A DNA stretch of 64,000 nucleotides, from positions 3,535,001-3,599,000 of the forward strand of contig NZ_CP089518.1 in assembly GCF_025917685.1 (NCBI RefSeq), given 5' to 3'. A program made the translations under genes and the position numbers. The stretch comes from Bacillus cereus. GTDB taxonomy: Bacteria; Bacillota; Bacilli; Bacillales; Bacillaceae_G. Position 1 is the stretch's first letter. The number at the start of each line of letters is the position of its first letter. Positions 8,476 to 15,868 of the stretch are shown one piece after another. The notes under the pieces were generated by a model that made no database searches, had not been told where the DNA came from, and saw nothing but the letters and a program-made list of their open reading frames with translations.

Positions 8476-9147
8476 TTAAAATAAAAATTTAATTCCATAA
8501 GGTACTAATATACTAATAAGTATCCCTGTTACAATCATCGTTACCGAACCGATAGTTGCCTCTTTCTCTCCTTCTTTCACTAAACGACTCACACCAATGA
8601 TATGTGATGCACAGCCCATCCCTACTCCTTTTCCAATTGTACTTGTTATACGGAAAAGCTTAAGTACTGTCGGTCCTATAATAGCACCTGTTATTCCTGC
8701 AACAACTACAAAACTAGCTGTCATAGATGGGATACCACCAATTTGCTCGGCTAATGAAATTGCAATAGGCATCGTCGCTAATTGCGGGATAGTTGTTAAT
8801 ATAAGTTCCTTATCTATATTCAACATTTCCCCAATCACTACATTCAAACTTATTAAAGCTACTATACCGATTACTACCCCAACAAGTATTGATAAGAAGT
8901 TTTTCATAAGTATTTTTCGTTCCTTAAATAGCGGTATTGCTAATGCTACAATCGCAGGGCTCAAGAAGCTTGAAAGAATATCTCCCCCATTTTCCTTATA
9001 ATCTTGATGCGAGATCCCGAAGGTAAGAAATATACAAATCATAATCGTCGTAACTGTTAACACCGGTAAAGTAAATGGAAACGTAAATTTTTTATATAGC
9101 TTTGTCGCCAATAAATAAATCACTACAGTAATAAAAATTAAGACCAT
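8476..9147 (-). CDS. LrgB/CidB/YohK-family membrane protein
   Basis: About 223 residues with multiple hydrophobic segments and the family motifs NPLIIA-equivalent region, PKS-like ATMPIAISLAEQIGG and ITGAIIGPTVLK...GMGCASHIIGVSR. LrgB-type proteins pair with small LrgA-type holin-like proteins and act in murein hydrolase control or, in B. subtilis, pyruvate uptake. The chosen ATG has AAGGTG ten bases upstream; a TTG further upstream would overlap the ribosome site. The gene follows an LrgA-type gene with a small gap and a MocR-type regulator, forming a three-gene unit. Confidence 0.88.
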   Translation of the reverse strand: MVLIFITVVIYLLATKLYKKFTFPFTLPVLTVTTIMICIFLTFGISHQDYKENGGDILSSFLSPAIVALAIPLFKERKILMKNFLSILVGVVIGIVALISLNVVIGEMLNIDKELILTTIPQLATMPIAISLAEQIGGIPSMTASFVVVAGITGAIIGPTVLKLFRITSTIGKGVGMGCASHIIGVSRLVKEGEKEATIGSVTMIVTGILISILVPYGIKFLF

Positions 9148-9170
9148 TTGAATAGCGCACCTTGTCAATT

Positions 9171-9527
9171 TTATTTTTTAGATGTTATTAATAATTGACT
9201 TACATAACCTGAAATAATCAATGTTACTATCGTACTTGCAACAACTAAAAGAAATATAATACTCCCCTTACTTAAAAGAAAAGACCCGTATTCCATTAAC
9301 CCAGTTGTCGAAGGAATTAGAAATAATGGTAAAAATATTATTAACTTTTCTGCACCTATCTCAAACCAGTTTAACGGTAAAATACGAGTGGAGAGGAGCA
9401 AGAACAGCATTAACATCCCAATTAAACTTCCTGGCATTGATAGATGGAATACTCCCTGAATCCACGTACCAGCTAAGCTAAATACATATAGCACGCCTAC
9501 TTGAAGTAAAAGCGTCACGTACTTCAT
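9171..9527 (-). CDS. LrgA/CidA-family holin-like protein
   Basis: A 118-residue hydrophobic protein with about four membrane segments and the family pattern MPGSLIGMLMLFLLL followed by a charged turn and LFLIPSTTGLMEYG. Small partner of the adjacent LrgB-type protein; known family roles include control of autolysis and small organic acid transport. Start ATG has GAGGG. Located 33 bp after the MocR regulator stop, so probably transcribed with it and the LrgB gene. Confidence 0.88.
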   Translation of the reverse strand: MKYVTLLLQVGVLYVFSLAGTWIQGVFHLSMPGSLIGMLMLFLLLSTRILPLNWFEIGAEKLIIFLPLFLIPSTTGLMEYGSFLLSKGSIIFLLVVASTIVTLIISGYVSQLLITSKK

Positions 9528-9560
9528 TTTTTTCCCTCATTTCAATATCGAGCATCACTA

Positions 9561-10994
9561 TTACGAAATCTCATTTAACGTTTCTGCAAACCTCGTAATT
9601 CCCAGTTGAATTTGTTCTACGTCTACTCTCCCAAAAGTAAAACGAATATATTCACTTTTAGAACCTAAAACACTTCCTGGAACGAATGCTACACCATTTC
9701 GTATCGATTCACCTAACAAATGATATTCATCAAACGTTCCTTGCACTTTGCACCATAAATGTATTCCGCCCTCCGGAACGAAAAATTCAACTCGGTCCCC
9801 TAATAATTCTTCAATCTTTTTAATTAACTCATCTCTTCTTTGTTTCAATTGTCCACGAAGCATTGTAATATGTGCATGAAAATCTTCTGATTCTAAAAAT
9901 TGATTTGCTACCCACTGTGTAAATACACTATGACCAAAATCAACTTGTTGCTTCGCATCTGCTAAACGTTCTATTACGCGTGTAGGACCAATTACCCAAC
10001 CAATACGTAATCCTGATGCAACAATTTTTGATAATGAACTTACATAAAGAACATTCCCATTTTGATCCATTGATTTTAATGTGGGATTCACTTCTCCATT
10101 AAAAGAAGTCAAACTATACGGATCATCTTCAACAATCGGTATACCGTATTCAGAAGACAGTTCTAGAATTTTTTTACGTCTCGCTACTGAAAGCACAGTG
10201 CCAGTTGGATTTTGATAATCCGGATTCAAAAACACCATACGAATACGATGCTTTTTGTGCAAATCAATTAAATCATCCGGATTCATTCCATGCTGATCAA
10301 CAGGTAAATGGAATATTTTTAAACCAGCGGATTTAAACATCGGAAGTGAGAAACAATACGACGGATCCTCAATTGCAATCGCATCACCAGGCTTTAATAA
10401 ACATTGAACGATAAGATTCAGCGCCTGTTGTGCTCCAGATGTAATAAGTATAGAACTTGAACCTGCTTCAATTTGTTTATATTGCTGAACATGTGCTGCA
10501 ATTGTTTTTCTCAGCATTTCATTTCCAAGTGGATGGTCATAACCGAGGTTTTCCATAAATGTTTTCTCCGACAAAATCGTTCGGAATCTATCACTTGGAA
10601 TTAATTCTGGTGATAATTCACCACTCGCTAAATTAATTAAGTCATCTTTTTGTGTTTCCGTTCGAATTTGTTGAACAAGTGGTACATTAGGTAAGAACGA
10701 TCCATCCTCAACATACCTCCCCCAGTTCGGTATTCGTTTATGTGACACACCCCATATGTCTGTATTCACCCGAGTGCCGCTTCCTTTTTGTCGTTCTACT
10801 ACCCCGAGTGATTTTAATTCCTCATAAGCAGCTACTACCGTACTCCGGTTCACCTGTAACTTCTGTGCTAACATACGCTCGGAAGGTAATTTTCTATCAG
10901 AAGGGAATTCACCGGTAGAAATGCCTCTTTCAATGTAATCAGCAATTTGTTTATACACTGGTATCTTATCTGCACGATTCAGTTTCCATTCCAT
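9561..10994 (-). CDS. MocR/PdxR-type GntR-aminotransferase regulator
   Basis: A 477-residue fusion of an N-terminal GntR winged helix (LPSERMLAQKLQVNRSTV, residues about 40-60) to a class I aminotransferase fold. The PLP-binding landmarks are intact: LNPDYQNPTGT, VEDDPY, and the Schiff-base lysine in SSLSKIVASGLRIGW. Such proteins are usually PLP-sensing regulators of neighbouring genes. Here the neighbours are lrgA/lrgB-type genes in the same direction, so I infer it controls them and itself. Start ATG has GGAGGG. Confidence 0.9.
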   Translation of the reverse strand: MEWKLNRADKIPVYKQIADYIERGISTGEFPSDRKLPSERMLAQKLQVNRSTVVAAYEELKSLGVVERQKGSGTRVNTDIWGVSHKRIPNWGRYVEDGSFLPNVPLVQQIRTETQKDDLINLASGELSPELIPSDRFRTILSEKTFMENLGYDHPLGNEMLRKTIAAHVQQYKQIEAGSSSILITSGAQQALNLIVQCLLKPGDAIAIEDPSYCFSLPMFKSAGLKIFHLPVDQHGMNPDDLIDLHKKHRIRMVFLNPDYQNPTGTVLSVARRKKILELSSEYGIPIVEDDPYSLTSFNGEVNPTLKSMDQNGNVLYVSSLSKIVASGLRIGWVIGPTRVIERLADAKQQVDFGHSVFTQWVANQFLESEDFHAHITMLRGQLKQRRDELIKKIEELLGDRVEFFVPEGGIHLWCKVQGTFDEYHLLGESIRNGVAFVPGSVLGSKSEYIRFTFGRVDVEQIQLGITRFAETLNEIS

Positions 10995-11061
10995 TTAGTT
11001 CCCTCCTCTCCAAGCTAGTGTCCTGAATTCATTAATAACAGTATTCACTGTAAAAATGGTA

Positions 11062-11337
11062 TTAATCAAACGCATGGTTTAAAAACACCTCAACCGTCAC
11101 ATTAAAATTAGTAAGCTGTTCTAAATAAGGCAAATGCCCACTATTTTTCAACTCAACGAACGTCACGTTTCTCAGGTGTTTTTCAAATTCTCTCACATAC
11201 TTTTCCGGAACAAAATAATCATTCTCTCCTCGTATTATTAATACAGGACATGTAATGTTATAGAGGTATGGTCTTTGATCGTAATCAACTAATTCAAGGT
11301 AAGAGGGACTTTCTGCTCCGTATAAGCCAAAATCGTG
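11062..11337 (-). pseudogene. 3' remnant of an alpha/beta hydrolase gene
   Basis: Translation gives about 90 residues that form the C-terminal third of an alpha/beta hydrolase: CPVLIIRGENDYFVP (strand plus catalytic Asp region) and the catalytic histidine in LKNSGHLPYLEQ, ending at TAA at 11062. There is an in-frame TGA at 11338 and no start or nucleophile-elbow region. The missing 5' part seems to have been deleted together with most of the neighbouring bshB2 gene. Confidence 0.82.
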
Positions 11338-11405
11338 TCAGTCACACAATACGACTCATCATCTGGATGCGGGAAAACAACTAAAACATGGCGCTCATTT
11401 TTCAT
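11289..11405 (-). pseudogene. bshB2: 5' remnant of bshB2 (bacillithiol deacetylase paralog)
   Basis: From the ATG at 11405 the frame reads MKNERHVLVVFPHPDDESYC, the zinc-binding HPDDE N-terminus of LmbE/PIG-L deacetylases and, as I recall it, of BshB2 in this species group, then VTDTILAYTEQKVPLT before a TAG at 11289. Only about 36 of roughly 220 residues remain. The end overlaps the frame of an alpha/beta hydrolase remnant, which marks the deletion junction near 11290-11340. GlcNAc-malate deacetylase activity would have to come from another paralog. Confidence 0.8.
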
Positions 11406-11437
11406 CAATGCATTAACTCCTTCATCATATACACACT

Positions 11438-11632
11438 CTATAAAATAACGACCGCATACCAAGTAACTCCCACAAGAAGCCCTAAAAGAAGAATGATATA
11501 GATAGCAGATAAGTTTTTTACATTCCTCTTTGTAGACTTACCGTAATTCTCTTCTACATTTCTTGCGACTAGTACGGTCCCAAATAGTGATACAACTACA
11601 ATAATAACAACTAGTGAAATCGCAAAACTCAT
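11438..11632 (-). CDS. Small two-segment membrane protein
   Basis: 64 residues with two hydrophobic helices (about 5-25 and 42-62) separated by a polar, charged loop (RNVEENYGKSTKRNVKN). Family not recognised. It sits just upstream of the broken bshB2 start on the same strand and might have been in that operon. The upstream sequence contains AGAGAGGTG near the start. Confidence 0.65.
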   Translation of the reverse strand: MSFAISLVVIIVVVSLFGTVLVARNVEENYGKSTKRNVKNLSAIYIILLLGLLVGVTWYAVVIL

Positions 11633-12015
11633 TGTCTTTCACCTCTCTAAGGCCAGTCTATTTTAAAACATGAATAACATACTACCTTTCTTCTCTTATC
11701 ATAATAGAAGTTTGTAAAAAACGGACCCACCACTTTTGTGTTTTTTTGCTCATCCACTTTGACAATAAAAAGTAACTGATCGTTTCGTATAAGTTGCTTT
11801 TCTTTTCTCAGATTTATTTAGTTCTAAAAGCTGTGCATTTTCGTTATTTATTTTTTCACAATTAATAACTTTATCGGCAAAACCAATATTTAGTCACAAT
11901 CCTTCAATGAAATAACTGTATACAGAGCTTAATGCTATTTCTATTTCCTACCTTTCATAATTTGTTATACACTAGGAAAATAGCAAATAAACTATTCGTT
12001 AGCAGGTGGAAAAAT
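11633..12015. other. Spacer with a possible decayed coding fragment
   Basis: No intact gene. On the minus strand a frame from 11893 down to a TGA at 11750 is open for about 48 codons and reads like real protein (FADKVINCEKINNENAQLL, then a basic segment), but it has no start codon with a ribosome site. It may be the remains of a lost gene. The promoter for the FAD enzyme must lie in the right part. Confidence 0.35.
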
Positions 12016-13353
12016 ATGTATGACGTTACAATTATCGGAGCTGGAGTGAGTAGCATTTTTATGGCTTATGCATTAGCTAAAAGTAACAAAAACATTTTAA
12101 TTCTTGATAAAGGTAAACCGCTAGAACATCGGAATTGTCCTTTAGACCAAGGGAAAACGTGTAACTGTAACACATGTGATAAATATTTCGGATTTGGTGG
12201 TTTAGGAAAGTCTGAAGGGAAATTTAATTATACAAATGGATTTGGAGGCGAACTCGAGCAAAAAGTAGGTAAAAAAGCTTTTATACAACTCATGGCTGAA
12301 GTAGATGAAATTCTATGTCAGTTTGGCGGAAGTTCGGTTTCAAAATATTCTACAGAAAATCTAAATCTCACTAAGAGAGCTGAGACATGTGGTTTACAAA
12401 TGCTGACAACAGAAGTAAGGCATCTTGGCACTACACTTTCAAGTAACATTTTTCAGCAGCTCTACGAATTTTTACTTACGAAAATAAATATCCGATTTCA
12501 TATAGATGTAGAGCATATCATGAAACAGAAAAATCATTTTAAAATAGATACAAATCAAGGAATAGTTCAATCTAAGCAAATCGTATTTGCAACAGGACGT
12601 TCCGGGGCGGATTGGTTAAAAGAAATGTGCACTTCTCTAAATATTTCTCAAGAGCAAACTCGTGTAGATTTAGGTATTAGAGTAGAGATGAAAGAACACC
12701 AATTACGTACTATATTAAAAGATACATTTGAGACGAAACTTTCTTATGAGCATGAACTTTTCACGGCTACTACTTACTGTATGAATCCAAAAGGACGCAT
12801 TATTCGAAAGTACGAAGACGGCTTGATTATGCCTGACGGTCAAAATTTCCGAGAGCAAGAAACTGGCACTTCTAACTTAAATTTCACTTTATTTATCCCG
12901 CGCTATTTTCCAACTCTCAAAGAAGCAAATGTATACGCAAGTTCAATTATTAAAAACATTAACCAAGGACGAGATCGGATTGTTATACAGCGTTTAGAGG
13001 ACTTAATAAAGAAACAACCTACAGCGGAGAACAACATGAAACATAATCGTATACAGCCTACACTACACGGAGATTATGGAGATTTGAATAAAGAAATTCC
13101 TCCATTATATATTGAAGGACTCAAAAAATTTTTATTACGTTTAGAACAATTTATACAAGAGCCTATCGATCAAGATACTTTATTATATGGAATTGATGGC
13201 AAGTTCTACGCTCCTACAATAAAAATCAATAACTATTTTGAAACAAGTATGAATGGGCTATTTTTAATTGGAGATTGTTCAGGCGTCACTCATTCATTAT
13301 CTCAAGCAGCCGCAAGCGGTCTGTATGTCGGAAAACACTTGTCTGACATTTAA
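12016..13353 (+). CDS. FAD-dependent dehydrogenase (COG2509-like)
   Basis: About 445 residues. The N-terminus MYDVTIIGAGVSSIFMAYAL is a dinucleotide-binding GxGxxx fold with LILDKG ending the second strand, and the C-terminus LFLIGDCSGVTHSLSQAAAS is the second FAD contact. A cysteine-rich stretch C-P-L-D-x5-CNCNTCDKYFGFGG near residues 42-58 is typical of this COG2509 group. Substrate unknown. The ATG at 12016 has AGGTGG six bases upstream; the frame continues to 11932 without a convincing site. Stands alone between decayed spacers. Confidence 0.85.
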   Translation: MYDVTIIGAGVSSIFMAYALAKSNKNILILDKGKPLEHRNCPLDQGKTCNCNTCDKYFGFGGLGKSEGKFNYTNGFGGELEQKVGKKAFIQLMAEVDEILCQFGGSSVSKYSTENLNLTKRAETCGLQMLTTEVRHLGTTLSSNIFQQLYEFLLTKINIRFHIDVEHIMKQKNHFKIDTNQGIVQSKQIVFATGRSGADWLKEMCTSLNISQEQTRVDLGIRVEMKEHQLRTILKDTFETKLSYEHELFTATTYCMNPKGRIIRKYEDGLIMPDGQNFREQETGTSNLNFTLFIPRYFPTLKEANVYASSIIKNINQGRDRIVIQRLEDLIKKQPTAENNMKHNRIQPTLHGDYGDLNKEIPPLYIEGLKKFLLRLEQFIQEPIDQDTLLYGIDGKFYAPTIKINNYFETSMNGLFLIGDCSGVTHSLSQAAASGLYVGKHLSDI

Positions 13354-13503
13354 TCGCTATAATTTAAATACCAATCAAATATTTTGAGCTTCATCAGTAC
13401 TTTACTTATGTAGTAATAGCATGAATGAAATCCTTCCCTCGCTACTGATTAACCTACAAAGAATCGGGATTTTACAAGATACATATTTAATATAACCATG
13501 TAT

Positions 13504-13553
13504 GTAAAACTATTGACATTCAATTCTAACAAATTGAATGTCAATAGTTTTAC
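13504..13553. repeat. Perfect 22-bp inverted repeat, 6-nt loop
   Basis: Arms 13504-13525 and 13532-13553 are exact reverse complements. Neither side has a clean T-run, so it is longer and less terminator-like than the other hairpins here. It directly follows the stop of the decayed minus-strand frame, and could be its terminator or a small mobile palindrome. Confidence 0.8.
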
Positions 13554-13717
13554 AAGTCTCTATTCATTTTCACTTTTATTTGTTCGATATTTTGTAACAT
13601 CGCCGTAGGGTTTAATATGTTAGGATGTCTATAAGTATTTTTTACTACAACTATGACTTTTTCTGCTCCGTTTCTAAAAAAATTAGATTTATGTTACTTC
13701 GCTTTAAAATTCTCCAT
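13550..13717 (-). pseudogene. Possible small gene interrupted by a stop codon
   Basis: Reading from an ATG at 13717 gives MENFKAK, then TAA (13694-13696), then HKSNFFRNGAEKVIVVVKNT and on for another 27 residues to TAA at 13550. The downstream part has convincing protein character (hydrophobic strand, amphipathic helix), so this looks like a 55-codon gene broken by one nonsense change, or a fragment. No family recognised. Confidence 0.35.
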
Positions 13718-13847
13718 TGTATGTATATGAATACTTCAAATTATTACCTTTAGAAAAATATAGTCTAAATAGTTCACCACACTCTAATAGTTATAAAAAT
13801 ATAATATATAACCTCAGTTAAATAAACTCTATAAAGAAGGTGTAAAA

Positions 13848-15767
13848 ATGAAGAATAAAATAAATTTACAAATGCAAAATATAAGCTTTGTTATAATAAT
13901 TGCTTTAGCAGTATGGTTAAAAACATATCTTATTACGCGATTCAGTTTTGATTTAAAAATTGAGTCTTCTACACAAGAATTTATTTTGTTTATTAGCCCT
14001 CTCGCTGCATCGTTAGCATTTGTTGGATTAGCATTATTTGCAACCGGTGAAAAGAGAAATTATATAGCGCTATGTATTAATTTCTTATTAACAATCGTAC
14101 TTGTTGGGAATGTAATGTTCTATGATTTTTATAATGATTTCGTTACGTTGCCAGTACTTGGACAAACATCAAACTTTGGCCAATTAGGCGGCAGTATTAT
14201 AGAAATATTGAACTACAAAATTATACTCGCATTCGTAGACATTATTTTCTTCTTTATTTTATTAAAAAAGAAAGCAATAGTCTTTAAAACAGCACGTGTA
14301 ACTCATTCTGCACGCTTATTATATTTTCTTTTAACGATTGGTGTATTTTTTGCGAATCTACATCTTGCAGAAAAAGAACGACCTGAATTATTAACGAGAT
14401 CCTTCGACCGCGTAATGCTTGTGAAAAATTTAGGACTATACACTCATCAAGTATATGATTTAACACTACAAGTAAAAGCAGGATCCCAAAAGGCACTTGC
14501 AGATAGTAGTAAATTACAAGAAACTGAAAACTACGTAAAAGCAAACCAAAGTGAACCAAATCCTAATATGTTTGGTGCAGCGAAAGGAAAAAACGTAATT
14601 GTCGTTACTCTTGAATCCTTGCAAACCTTTTTAATAGGTGCATCCGTCAATGGTCAAGAAGTTACACCGTTCTTGAATGAATTCATAAATGAAAGCTATT
14701 ACTTTGATAACTTTTTCCACCAAACTGGGCAAGGAAAAACATCAGATTCTGAATTTCTAATAGATACATCGTTGTATCCATTAAATCGAGGAGCTGTATT
14801 CTTCACGCACGGTAACAATGATTATACTGCGACTCCAGAAATTTTACGTCAGCAAGGCTATTTTACTTCTGTATTCCATGCGAATAACGCAACATTTTGG
14901 AATCGTAATATCATGTACTCTGCTCTCGGTTATGATCGTTACTATAATGAACTTGATTACAAAATTACGCCAGAAACAAATTTAAATTGGGGCTTAAAAG
15001 ATATCGAATACTTTGATCAATCAGTAGATATATTAAAAACTGTTGATCAACCATTTTACGCTCGTTTCCTTACTTTAACGAACCATTATCCATTTACGTA
15101 TGATGAAGATACAAAATTCATTGAACCATATAACTCTGGTAATGGCGTGTTTGATCGTTATATCGTAACAGCACGTTACCTAGACGAATCAATTAAAAAA
15201 TTTATTGAGCGTTTAAAAGCCGAGGGAATATATGATGATTCTATTATTGTTTTGTATGGTGATCATTATGGCATTTCTGAAAAACATAATCGCGCAATGG
15301 CACAGTTTTTAGAAAAAGATCAAATAACAGAATTTGATACTTTAAATTTACAACGTACACCTTTATATATTCATATGCCTGGCCAAACAGAAGGTCAAAC
15401 GATTTCAAAGCCTACGGGACAAATCGATATGAAACCTACTATTCTAAATTTATTAGGGATTGATAGTACGAACGATATCCGTTTTGGTCATGATATGTTT
15501 TCAGATGAATATACCGGTTTTGTTGTTTTACGTGATGGTAGCTTTATTACAGACAAGTATGCATACACAAACAACACTTTCTATGACCGCATAACAGGTG
15601 AAATTGTAGATTTACCAAAAAAAGAAGCACAAGCACTCATTAACCGTGCACAAAATGAATTACGAATGTCTGACAAAATTATTGAAGGCGATTTATTACG
15701 TTTCTCAGAAAGTAATAAAATTAAAACTGGAGAAGTAAAAACTAAAATTAAAGAAACTGAAAAATAA
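13848..15767 (+). CDS. ltaS: LtaS-type lipoteichoic acid synthase
   Basis: A 639-residue polyglycerolphosphate synthase-family protein. Five membrane helices fill the first ~175 residues, followed by a linker and an extracellular sulfatase-fold domain. The nucleophile Thr298 in GQGKTSDSE, Glu255 in VTLES and a YGDHYG metal motif match the active site of S. aureus LtaS almost position for position. It transfers glycerol phosphate from phosphatidylglycerol to build LTA. Cereus-group genomes carry several such paralogs, and I cannot tell synthase from primase or stress-specific copy. Start ATG has AGAAGGTG; a strong terminator follows. Confidence 0.92.
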   Translation: MKNKINLQMQNISFVIIIALAVWLKTYLITRFSFDLKIESSTQEFILFISPLAASLAFVGLALFATGEKRNYIALCINFLLTIVLVGNVMFYDFYNDFVTLPVLGQTSNFGQLGGSIIEILNYKIILAFVDIIFFFILLKKKAIVFKTARVTHSARLLYFLLTIGVFFANLHLAEKERPELLTRSFDRVMLVKNLGLYTHQVYDLTLQVKAGSQKALADSSKLQETENYVKANQSEPNPNMFGAAKGKNVIVVTLESLQTFLIGASVNGQEVTPFLNEFINESYYFDNFFHQTGQGKTSDSEFLIDTSLYPLNRGAVFFTHGNNDYTATPEILRQQGYFTSVFHANNATFWNRNIMYSALGYDRYYNELDYKITPETNLNWGLKDIEYFDQSVDILKTVDQPFYARFLTLTNHYPFTYDEDTKFIEPYNSGNGVFDRYIVTARYLDESIKKFIERLKAEGIYDDSIIVLYGDHYGISEKHNRAMAQFLEKDQITEFDTLNLQRTPLYIHMPGQTEGQTISKPTGQIDMKPTILNLLGIDSTNDIRFGHDMFSDEYTGFVVLRDGSFITDKYAYTNNTFYDRITGEIVDLPKKEAQALINRAQNELRMSDKIIEGDLLRFSESNKIKTGEVKTKIKETEK

Positions 15768-15779
15768 TCTATATATGCG

Positions 15780-15814
15780 AAGGGAGCAACTTATTAAAAG
15801 CTGCTCCCTTTTTA
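15780..15814 (+). terminator. Rho-independent terminator after ltaS
   Basis: Stem AAGGGAGCA/TGCTCCCTT with a T-run immediately after. Confidence 0.85.
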
Positions 15815-15868
15815 CTTTCTTATAACACATGGTGCAATTTCATATAAAAAAACTGATATATTTTACTT

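Larger units (their letters stand above)
13354..13847. other. Spacer with long inverted repeat and a decayed small frame
   Basis: No intact gene. It holds the perfect inverted repeat at 13504-13553, a stop-interrupted minus-strand frame at 13550-13717, and the AT-rich promoter region of the LtaS-type gene. Confidence 0.6.
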
